A stretch of 64,000 nt of DNA from Plasmodium malariae. Lineage: Eukaryota; Apicomplexa; Aconoidasida; Haemosporida; Plasmodiidae. The DNA is taken from contig NW_021638285.1 in assembly GCF_900090045.1 (NCBI RefSeq), forward strand, positions 62,001-126,000, written 5' to 3'. Below the pieces are notes generated by a model. The model was not told the origin of the DNA. It searched no databases and was given only the letters and a program-made list of their open reading frames with translations. Positions 51,253 through 61,759 of the stretch are shown in pieces. A program made the position numbers and the translations under genes. Each line of letters opens with the position of its first letter. The first letter of the stretch is position 1.

Positions 51253-52384
51253 CCTAAATTTAAAATTCTATGGAATATTGTACAAGTAAAATGATAAACA
51301 GTCCAGAGAATATATTACTTTATGCTTATTAATTAACTAATTTTTTGTGTATGCAACACTCGAATGAAAAATTCTGTATATAATGATAAATACAAAAGTC
51401 AAAACACTTGAAGAATAATTAATTAATAGTCTATTAATCATTCCTATAATTAGATTTCTCTAATATGTTTATTTAAACGATGCTAATATATATACATTAC
51501 ACTCACTAGAAAAAGGTAAAGAAATAACTCAATCCAAAAATTAACTTAAAAAGAAAATAATAATACTGCTTATACAATAAAAAAACTAACACATATTATT
51601 AACAAAATAAGGCTTTTATTGTTGCTAATTCGATAAACATGGCAAATTTCATGAAATATTCAACATATTTAATGCTACTATTAGTGAAGTATCAAAAGAA
51701 TAACACATTTCTTAGGAGTATATAAAAAATATGCTTTCCGTTATTTAAGCAAAAATTAATTAATAATATTTAAATAAATAGAAAATATATTTAAATTATT
51801 CAGTTTGTATATACCTATTATATAGCTTTCGTTTAAATGCTTTAATATACATATATATATATGTCTTAACTATTTTATCATCTGAGAAGTGAATAACTTA
51901 CGTAAATGTAGAACAGATATACATTTTATATAACACTATATCAACATTATCACCTAATGTATTTCTTATACATATTTAATTTAACATTTTAGACTAGTTG
52001 ATAATAATAAAACAATTCTTTAAAAATTATTCGAATTTCACTAATGATGCGAATTCCTATAAATATATGTTCTACTTACGCCTTCTCTAATTAATATTAG
52101 AAATAAGAAAGGGAAATTTTTTAAGTTTTTTTTATTTTAAAGCAAAGCATGTATTTATACATGGAAAAACTATAGGTATCTCCATTTAAAGGATATACTG
52201 AATTATATAAAAATTGATTATTAAAGTGAATATTACATAATTTGTAAATATTTTACTATTTAACTTGTATAAATATGATTATAATGTTTTGAAATGTAAT
52301 ATTCTTCTTTATATAAATATTTTAAATTGTATATATTAAATATGTAAACGACATAATATGAAAAATAAGCAAAATTTATTAAAG

Positions 52385-52411
52385 TATATATATATATATA
52401 TATATATATAT
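52385..52411. repeat. (TA)13 microsatellite
   Basis: Perfect alternating TA tract of 27 bases, about 430 bp beyond the 3' end of the exported-protein gene. Confidence 0.9.
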
Positions 52412-52843
52412 CGCTAGAAAGTAAATTTTTAATTATATTTCAAATCATTAATAATTTAAACTAAAAATTAAAGTACAAAATATATATTTATATTACAAGA
52501 AATATAAAATTATATAAAGACAATTTTTTAATAATAAATGCAAAAAAATATAAAAAATTCATATATATTAGATAATTGTATTGGTGGCATATATTTTTTT
52601 ACAATTGAATATATAAAATTATATTTTCTTTCAGATTACTAAAAAAAATTTATAGAATAAAATTTTTGCAATAAATAATTGTTTCTCACTTTTTACTAAA
52701 CTTATATTAATTTATGAGATAGTTTTATGTATATTAATTTAAAACAGTTGTATTCTCCAAGGAAGCAGAATGAAATATAAAAACAGCATTACTAGTAATA
52801 CAAATATATAATGGATTATAATATGAAATAATAAGAGACATAA

Positions 52844-53657
52844 TTATTTTAGGCATTCTCGGATACTACAAAGAAGAATTAAACAATAAATTAACGGCAA
52901 AAACAGTATTAATATAAGCATAAAAAGGGCATACCAAATTGCATGTTTTACTGGATGTTTTTCCTGAATGTTTATAATAGCATTAATTTTATCTTTAATA
53001 ATATTACAATTACGTTTATTACTTGAGTTGATAAGGTCTGAAGATGAATCATTCTCTGAGTATAACTTTTTTGAAGATTTGTGTAGGTTTTTATTGTTCT
53101 GAATATTATTATAATGTTTTAATGTAGAAGATTTTTCTTTTAAATTATTTTTAACGTTAGAAGCTCCATGTTTTTGAGGTTTTTTACGTGGAATAAAATA
53201 ATTCAATTCTTCTTGATACGTATAATCGTATATTGATTCATTATCTTCTTCTTGAAAAAAGTTATATTGCTTTAATGCATATGGTTTTTTTTCAAATGAT
53301 GCAGTACTTTTTCCTTTTAAATCATATATTTTTTCTTTTAAATATTTATGTTTATCTTCCAGCGATGCTCTTATTTCACTGCTTAACAATCTGCTATATT
53401 TAATATTTAATATGTTATTTATGTTCAATTCCTTGTTCCCAGTTTTATCGCAGATATTTGACTATAAGTTCATATTAAATATTAAAAAAATGTATATTTA
53501 TATATTATATGAATAAAATATTCCTCTCATGTAAAAACATAAAATAAAAAAGAAAAAGGAAAAAAATTAAGTATAATAACTATGATACCTCGTTAGAATA
53601 TTTGAATATCCATATTAAACAGGAAAAAATAAAGGCTCTAATAAAAAAGATGATCAT
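52844..53657 (-). CDS. Plasmodium exported protein, unknown function (two exons)
   Basis: Exon 1 is 53657-53589 and exon 2 is 53461-52844, phase 0, GT..AG intron, 228 residues. Exon 1 encodes MIIFFIRAFIFSCLIWIFKY, a signal-like hydrophobic start. Exon 2 opens SNICDKTGNKE. An export-like R-L-L-S-S-E follows at residues 47-52: R and L are placed as in PEXEL, but the acidic residue is one position late. The middle is hydrophilic and rich in K, N, S and E (EKIYDLKGKSTAS, YTYQEELNYFIPRKKPQKHG). One hydrophobic segment near the C-terminus (about 196-222, WYALFMLILILFLPLIYC) ends in CSIRECLK. The exon pattern is that of exported subtelomeric proteins; no named family was recognised. It has no neighbour within 5 kb, and the fam-type TTCTATA cluster was not seen upstream. 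Confidence 0.75.
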
Positions 53658-53659
53658 TT

Positions 53660-56500
53660 GTGTATTTTGTTATATAATAGATATTTTTAAAGTTGTAAAA
53701 GCTTATATAATATTTTACTAGATATATTTAATATTTTTCAAAAAAAATAAGTACACGAATAACTTAGAACTTGACTCAATTATTTTATATTTTGTCGATA
53801 TAACAATTCTTTAGATTTGTTTTTAAAATAAATATAAATGTAGTACTTAATGAAGTGCAATAAAAAAGTTATAATTAAAAAAAATATTTTTGTAAAAGCT
53901 ATAATTAAAATACTATTAAATAATATTATTCAAATAAAACAAATAAAAAAGTATTTAATGAGCACGTTACGGAAATAATTGTGTTAATATTATAATTTAC
54001 CATACAAAATTTCATTTAGAAAAAAAATTATATATTTGTATACATAATATATATTGATAAAATATTGCTTTATTGAGGATATAATACAACAAAAAAATTC
54101 TAGAAATAAAATATGTATTAGAATATATTCAGAAAATATTCTTAGAACAGTTATATTTAGATCTATTGTTAAAAAATATACTGTAATATTTTTTTAGAAA
54201 TTATCTACACTCTTGCAATTATTTTTGAAAATATTTTTTATAAAAATTATTAATTAAAAAAGAGAAGGAATATATATAGAAGTAACAAAATTATAATATA
54301 TTATACTTGCATTTATATTATATATAGTATTATGTTTTGATATAATTTGATATAGCATAACTATTAAATGCTTAGTTGATAAAAAATATTATTATTTTAC
54401 ATATACATAGTTATATTTTTATATTATATAAGATATGTGAAAATTTTATTTATTATAATATCTTCAATCTTGCTGTAATCTGTGCGGATAATGTACATTT
54501 ATATTTTAAATCAATAATTCCAATAATATAGTTATATAAATGTATATTAAAACAATAATATTTGAGCGGTTATTATACCTTATTTTATAAAATTTTCAAT
54601 AATAAATAATATATGATAAATTAAAAACAATAATAATTAAATTAAAATTTGATTATTAAAAGTATACATTTTAATTTTTAACATTTTACTAGTATTATTT
54701 GCGTACATTATTTATTTTTATTTCAAGCTTTTTTTTTTATGCACTAAGGTTATTTGTTTTCTTTTAATATTATATTTATTATTCCATTTCGAAGACTTCA
54801 TTCAAAAATATTGGTAAAGTGGCATATTGTTTAAATGTATTACAACAAAATCTTTGAATAATTATTTTTTATTAGATAAGATGAAAATTAGCAGAAAAAA
54901 AAAAAGAGTATAATGAAAGAGTTTTATTTTGAGTTTATATGAAATATTTTATTTATTTATTATTATTTGTTTTTAGCTTTTGATATATGTTTACTATAAC
55001 GTATATAAAATAATATTTATAATTTATAAAAAAAATTTTAAAATAAAATTTTATAAAGTTAAAATTAAGAAGGCTTCAAAATAAAAGAACAAATAAAATT
55101 TATAATTTTTCTGTTATATGTAATGTGATGCTGAAGGCATGTTCACGACAAAAAAAAAACTAAAAGAATCTTTCCCATTTTACTTTATATTTATATTTAT
55201 ATTATATATATATATATATATAATTAATAAAAAAAATGTGAATAAAATATTTGATATTATATATAACAAATTAATATCAATTCCTTTTTATTAAAGAAAT
55301 TTATAGTGAAAGTACTTATCTTTGTATAGAAGTAAAAAGAAAAAAAAGAATAAGTGTCATTGTTAACTTTTTAATTATTCTATGCTTACCAGTTTACATT
55401 ATTTTATTAAGTTTATGTATTTGTTAATTATAGAATAATTAGTTTAATATTAAAAAAAACTAAAATTCACAGTTTTATGTACGTGCATGTATTTCTTTAT
55501 TTATAAAGAAGAAAAATAAAATAAAATAAAACAAAGAAGAAAATAATAAAATGGATACAATTATACTTGATTTCTAAAATAGACATCTAAAAAGAAATCT
55601 TTTATTATGATCGTATCAAATTTAAAATATATAAAATAGAAATGATTAATATGTGTATTAAATAATTTAATTTTATTTATCATATAAATATTCTTTAATA
55701 ATATGAGTATTCCATGTAGTATTTACACCAGAAATAAGTAGAAAATGTTGTATAGTTGTATTATTTCGATGGATTAATCATTTTGTTTGTAAAGGAGATA
55801 TAACATTATACTATAGTTACATCGAATATCTCTAGAGATAGTGATATTCTTGTATTTCAAAAATCATGGTTTATTTCTGAATAAAAATAAAACAAAACAA
55901 AACAAAACAAAACAAAATAGACATGAAAATAAAATTTTTAAAATATATATTTTTTAATTTTTGCTGAATTTCTTTTTTATTTATGTTTTTTATTTTTTAT
56001 GTATAAAGGTAATTTTTTTATTCCAGAAATTATGTATTATAGAAAAATAAACTTTCTAGTAAATTTTGGATTGGTTACTACCCTAATTTATATAGATTAT
56101 ACTAAAAATATATTAAGCGGATATTAAGTAAAAATATAAAGAAATATTACTATATAATTATTGTATTTTTCTTCTTTACCTTATCATTTAAAACTCAATG
56201 TGTACATATATATATATATGTATAGTTAAATAATTAATATCTATAAACTAAAATATATGATTAAAATGTTAGAAGAGTTTAAATAAAGACTTTTAATTAA
56301 ATAGAATTATGATCATTATAATGAACAGTTTTTCTTATGCTAAATTTATGTGTAATATGGAAAAATGTCACGAAAAAAAAAATTAAGTTCCTTCTTAACA
56401 TAAAAATTTATTAATTTGTCCATTGTATATGAAGTTGTCATTGTAATAATAATATGATATAGTATAATTAAAATATTAATACTTTGTTTTATTCTTTTTG
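53660..56500. other. AT-rich intergenic DNA, no gene seen
   Basis: No supported frames. It contains a (TA)n tract near 55204-55222 and a pentanucleotide repeat listed separately. Confidence 0.55.
55889..55917. repeat. (AAAAC)5 microsatellite
   Basis: Five perfect AAAAC units followed by a partial AAAA. Confidence 0.9.
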
Positions 56501-56629
56501 TTTATTATTTTTTGTTTTTTTATTTTTGCTCTTGTTTGCTTAATATTTGTAAGCAGAATTTTCTTATTATGAGGTTAAACACATTATGAATTTATAAAAT
56601 ATATTTTTAAGTCTTATTTTTATTTCCAG

Positions 56630-57230
56630 ATTAGAAAAACGATAAACCAGAGGAACAATAGGAACTATTCAATAGATTACAAAAATTTTATTTTAATAGA
56701 AAAATACATGAGGGAAAATGAAGCAAAAAATGCAATTTTGAACAAGAAGACATCAGAATATGATTAATATGGAAATAAAGAAAACGAAGAAAAGCAAAAA
56801 AAAAATAAATAGGAAAAATAAACCTACATTAGAAAAGATAATATGAAATAATAATTTAAAGAATATAGGACTAATTAAATTAAAATATATAAGGAAAAAC
56901 TTAAATAAAAATATAAAAAATTAAAACATAAATTAATGGCTGTAAATCGGAATAGATTTATTACTGAAGAAATAAGTTATACTTTAAAATCCTTCAGCAA
57001 ATATATTTTTAGAATTGTGCATTGGATGTACCGTGCTATAAAGATAAAAATAAAAAAGACCAAAATTTAATTAAAATGTTTATAATAAAATACATTTATG
57101 CGATTTACAATTATTACTTGCTGAAGCACTTTTGATATTATTAATCCCTTCTCTTTGTTTCAAAAAGACATTTTATAAAGTTTTAATTTTTGCTAGTATA
57201 TGCCATGTAACATTCACATAATTTTACTAT
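56630..57230 (+). pseudogene. Decayed exported-type protein gene
   Basis: After a good acceptor (TTATTTCCAG, ending 56629) the plus strand reads IRKTINQRNNRNYSIDYKNF, then LIEKYMRENEAKNAILNKK and TSEYD before a TAA. A second coding-like piece, FITEEISYTLKSFSKYIFRI followed by VHWMYRAIKIKIKK, lies at 56956-57060. A hydrophobic piece, LQLLLAEALLILLIPSLCF, lies at about 57107-57165. The order (charged N-terminal part, helical part, C-terminal membrane segment) fits subtelomeric exported proteins. Stops and frame changes show it is broken, and a convincing exon 1 is absent. The parent family was not identified. Confidence 0.42.
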
Positions 57231-57239
57231 AGCTTTAAA

Positions 57240-60080
57240 ATAGGATGTAATCAAAAAGAAGAGTTAGATTTATTTTTATGCATAATATATTTCAGCAAAA
57301 AGTTATTTATTACATAATTTAAAACAATATATAGTACTTTTACGAATAATACACCGTAGATGTATATTCAGGAAATATGTAACCATTATAAAATCACCAA
57401 GATATAATTAAATGTTTTGATATACAGTAAGATGATTAATGTGAATTATAAAATTTTAATGTATTCTGATATATTATCTTCCTATTTGTTTTATCTAGTA
57501 TTTTTTTAAAATGCTTAAATGATGTTTTATATATATATGTATGCATTTAATAATAATAATCATTTATGATATATATATTTATTTAGTAACAACTTAAATA
57601 TATCGAGAATAAGCTTAAATTATTTATATATGATACGTATATTTGGATAAATATGAGTAATAAATTTAAAATGGAGCTAATATTTTTACTGGATATAAAA
57701 ATAAAAAAATATATATATAAAAAGTAAGTTTTGCTAAAAAAAAACATCTCAATTAGTTACATGAGTGTACGGAAATCTTTTATTAAATAAAAAGTTATAT
57801 TTATAAATAATTCGTATAATTATGTATTTCTCATAATATACAGCACTATTAATTAAAATACGCTTTTATATTTTTTTGTATAAATGGAAATTTGTAATAT
57901 TCGAAAATTAAGAGAAAGTTAAGTAATGGAATATGTTGTGGTTATGAACCGATTATCTTTGCAAATACATTATATTTATAATATATATAAATATATATCC
58001 AACATGTATATAAAAGCATAAAATAAAAGAATAATTATCTTATTTTAAGGTCAGTGCCACAGGATAGTATGAATCACATGGCATAATTAAAAATATAATA
58101 TGATTTTTATTTTAATTTATAATTTATTTTTTAGAACAGTAATATAATTTGTCATATTAATAAGAATTTACTATTGCCTAATTAAAAAATATATTTAATA
58201 TATAATATTTTTGATTTTTTTATGCTTATTTCATAAAAAGCTAATTTATTTCATTTATATTTGTATCATTTTTTTAATACAATATATTATTTTGCGTAGT
58301 AATAATTTATATATAAATAAAATATAAACCAATGTTTCTTTCATTTATAGAATATTCAAGAAAAAAAACTATATATCGAATATTCTTCTAAATTATAATA
58401 TATTATCCTTAACATCTCGTAACGATAATATCTTATATCGTAGGTAATTTTATTTAAAACTCTTTTAAATTATCATAATTATTAAAGGTATTTGAATACA
58501 ATGTTTAATTTTATATATTTTTTTTAAATATGCATATTTTAGTTGAAGATATAAATTTTTTTATTTTTGGAAAAAAAAAAAATAGAAAATAACGAAAATA
58601 AATGAACTCTTAGTTTTAAAATATTTACTTTTAGTAATAATAAATAAAATATATTTATATAAATTATATAGTAATTATTAGGTTCTATTTATAATTATTA
58701 TGTATAAAATTATAAAACCACTAATTTGGATTTACCCTTTAAATATAACTATCATAAATTTTGTTTTTTTACATCATAAAAGAATGAATTTATAAATATT
58801 AAAAGAATAGACATTTTAAATATATATCATCTATAATTATTTTCTAAATTGTGATTATATATCATTACAGTTAAATGAAAAATTAAAAATAATTATCCCT
58901 TTGTTATTGTTCTTTATTATTGTGTTAATTAATAATTAAAATATTTAATTAAATTTATATTAAACTGAAAATTTATATGTAAATATAGTATAATGTTTTT
59001 TAATTATTATGTCATTAAAATATTAAATAAATGAATCAAATTTAATCACATATTAAAAGATAGTATGCACAAATCCTTTTTTTTACATACTTATAGTAGT
59101 GAATTTCAAAAAATGTGACATATATCTACAAAAATTTATATCGACATTAAAAAAAACTAAAACAAATATATAATTCATACAACGGTTTAATCATGTATAG
59201 GTATTTATTTATGCATTGGACATATATCTTAATGTTGTCTATAAATGTTTTAAGTTTTCATTATATTTTAGGAATATATAAATATACATAGAATTTATAT
59301 TAACTATTAGTAAATCTTTCGTATATATAATTTATATTTTTTTTAATAAAATAAAAGTAAAAAAATAAGAATTTTTTTCATATGCAATGCATAAGTATAA
59401 TATTAATTTTTAATTTATTTTTCAAAGGTCAGTTCTCGGGCTATTTCTAAAAAATAGTCAATATATATACATGTTAATTTAATTTTAGTAGTAATTAAAA
59501 GTATGGAATTATTAATTTTGTGTAGTACTCTTCTTTTCCATTAAGTAGCAGGATACCAATATTTATTAATTTATTTTTTATATAAGTAATTTTGGTTTAA
59601 TTATATTTTATAAATATTTCTATAATATATATACTAAAGTAAATAAATGAAACAATAATTTCTTTTATTTTTATTGTTCGTAAAATTATATAAACCTATT
59701 TTCTAGTTTAGGTTATTCTGATATTTGAACATATTATGCAAGTTTTAATTTTTTTATTTTTTAATGCTTATATATATATATATATATATACATTTAATTA
59801 AAAGGAGTAGTAATTAGATAAATTCATTTACAAGTATTCCTTTTAGAAATAATTATATAATTTAAACTTTAATAAAAATTATAATTTTCAAGAATAATTA
59901 TAGAAAATAAAAAATCACTCTTTCTATACACTTGAAACATTTATTTTTACTTATGATATGAAGTATATTAGTAAAAAGTTTTTTAAAATATATAAAAGAT
60001 AATATAGGAATGAAAATGCCCATGTACTAACTAATGTGAATGCTATAAATAATATAATACATAAAATTACAAGTAGCATT
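57240..60080. other. AT-rich intergenic DNA, no gene seen
   Basis: No coding signature. A (TA)n tract lies at about 59768-59791. Confidence 0.55.
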
Positions 60081-60245
60081 ATTTTCTACATTTATTATTA
60101 ATAATATAATTTTGTTATAATAATCGATATTATATTAGCTATAAAATATTTTTCCAAGTATAATGTATATAATATAAGTATTAATAAGAAAACATTTTTA
60201 ATATTAGAAATTATTTTATTAATATGCGTAGCAGTGTATTATTTC

Positions 60246-60260
60246 AATTCTCTATACTAT
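60246..60260 (+). promoter_or_regulatory. Remnant TTCTATA-type element of the fam-l pseudogene
   Basis: AATTCTCTATACTAT lies 395 bp before the former start codon. A TTTTCCAAGTATAATGTATA block at 60150-60169, in the same relative place, matches the upstream blocks of the genes at 4098 and 9147. Confidence 0.3.
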
Positions 60261-60577
60261 AACAAGGAAATACATCAAAAAATTAAAAAATGATATATAT
60301 ATATACATATTTTATTCTAAAAGTAAACAAAAAACAAGTTATTTAATTAATTTGTTATATTAAATAAATAAATAATGTATTTTGAATATTTATCAATAGT
60401 TCAATTTATATTATTCTAGTATATTTTAGTGTTTTGTATATAACATTAAGATAAAAATTTTACATTATATTTCTAAAGTTAGTTTTCAGTCAATTCGTTA
60501 TAAAAAAACTAGAGTTATATATATTTTATTTCGTTTTTATGAAAATAGAAAAAAGCTAAATAAATAATTATATAGTT

Positions 60578-60596
60578 TTTTGTCATTAACAGTATA
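60578..60596 (+). promoter_or_regulatory. Conserved block near the former fam-l start
   Basis: TTTTGTCATTAACAGTATA ends 59 bp before the position of the lost start codon (60655). The spacing equals that of intact copies, so the block has survived although the gene has not. Confidence 0.35.
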
Positions 60597-60654
60597 TTTT
60601 ATTATTGCTAACTGATTATATAATTAGTATATTACATTATTAAGATTATACAAC

Positions 60655-61669
60655 AAGAAACAAAATATTACGATACTTTTATTTATTAAAATTTTTGTGT
60701 TTATCCTTTCAACTTGGATATACCATTTTAACAATGATTTAGTATAGTAATATTATTTAACCATATTTTACATATTCCTATATTTGATTTTTTATGTTTG
60801 TTAATAATATTTTTTTATAATGATATCTTTTATCTTTAAATTACACATGTTATCTTCGTTTTTTCAGTGTATGTATAATATATATTGGGGGAAGAAATTC
60901 ATGCTTATTAGAAAATTAGTTATAAGAAATTGTAGATTATTAGCAGAATGCAAGAGATATAATGATCCTTTTATTAGGAGTTTTATAGAAGATATACCAC
61001 ACAATGAAGCGTGAGAAAAAAAAGATATATATTATAATAAAAAAGGCATTATGACAAAGAAAAAACAAACGTATAGAAATACATTAAATTATGCCAGTGA
61101 GAACAAAAAGGCTACGAAAATAAATCTTGTATATTTGAAACAAATTAATATATTCATTTAGAGAAAAAAATATTTAGAGAACTTGACTATACGAATTTTC
61201 TTAAAAATAACAAAGTAGTGAGTGATAGGATTTATAAAAAAATAATATTTAAAAAGTGAGGACTACAGGTTCTTTTACCTTTCTTGCTGTTTTTGTTTTT
61301 CTTGATAGTATTCATAGTAGAATTAGCAATAGGATTTTCAGCTAATGATTGTTTATTGTCTTACTTCGGTTTGAAAAAAACTCATTTAAAAAAATTAGTA
61401 AATTATAGTGAGGGACCATTATATACATTTGTAAGTGTGTTGAAAAAGATAACTGGTTTTTGGAAGAACTCGGAAAGTTTGGGTTCTGGGACAACATGTA
61501 CGTTGTGCAGTGGTACAACACTTACTGATGCGTGCATATTAGGTCAAGTGTTCCGTATTTTAATATATATGGTACCGTTCGTTATATTAGGTATCACAAT
61601 TATATAGTGAGTTTTTCATTATCATAAAAACGTTAAGAAATATGAAAAAATTAAGTTAGGAAAAAGTAA
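60655..61669 (+). pseudogene. fam-l: fam-l pseudogene
   Basis: The family layout is still clear: exon 1 remnant 60655-60741 (ending ILSTWIYHFNNDL, GT donor kept) and exon 2 from 60868, after a CAG acceptor. The start codon position reads AAG instead of ATG, and no in-frame ATG lies between it and the previous stop. Exon 2 has a TGA at 61012-61014, a frameshift in the stretch before KSCIFET (about 61095-61140), a TAA soon after it, a TGA where intact copies have tyrosine (KK-stop-GLQ), and TAG TGA where intact copies have serine-tryptophan. Another single-base loss lies near the end, before the TAA at 61667. The loop with C-x-x-C and ACILGQ resembles the fam-l gene at 9147 most closely. It cannot give a full-length product. 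Confidence 0.88.
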
Positions 61670-61730
61670 AATATGTAGTAAATAATATGTCTCTTTTTAT
61701 AAAATCATTTCTAGTGTGGAATAATAAGAG

Positions 61731-61757
61731 TAACATATTTAGTTATATGCTTACTAA
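61731..61757 (+). promoter_or_regulatory. Conserved 3' element after the fam-l pseudogene
   Basis: AACATATTTAGTTATATGCT lies about 62 bp after the ancestral stop, matching the element behind the intact fam genes. Confidence 0.3.
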
Positions 61758-61759
61758 AA

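Larger units (their letters stand above)
47785..52800. other. AT-rich intergenic DNA, no gene seen
   Basis: The region upstream of PIR has no supported gene. The minus-strand frame 48397-48663 is hydrophobic low-complexity without motifs. A less biased patch near 49600-49680 encodes at most LVRGINSCKITLLSLMRLH before a stop. (TA)n tracts lie at 51227-51252 and 52385-52411. Confidence 0.5.

Noticed and set aside
57900..58000. GGTTATGAACC resembling a Pol III B-box
   Set aside because: The match lacks the GTTCRA core, there is no A-box, and the flanks are ordinary AT-rich DNA.
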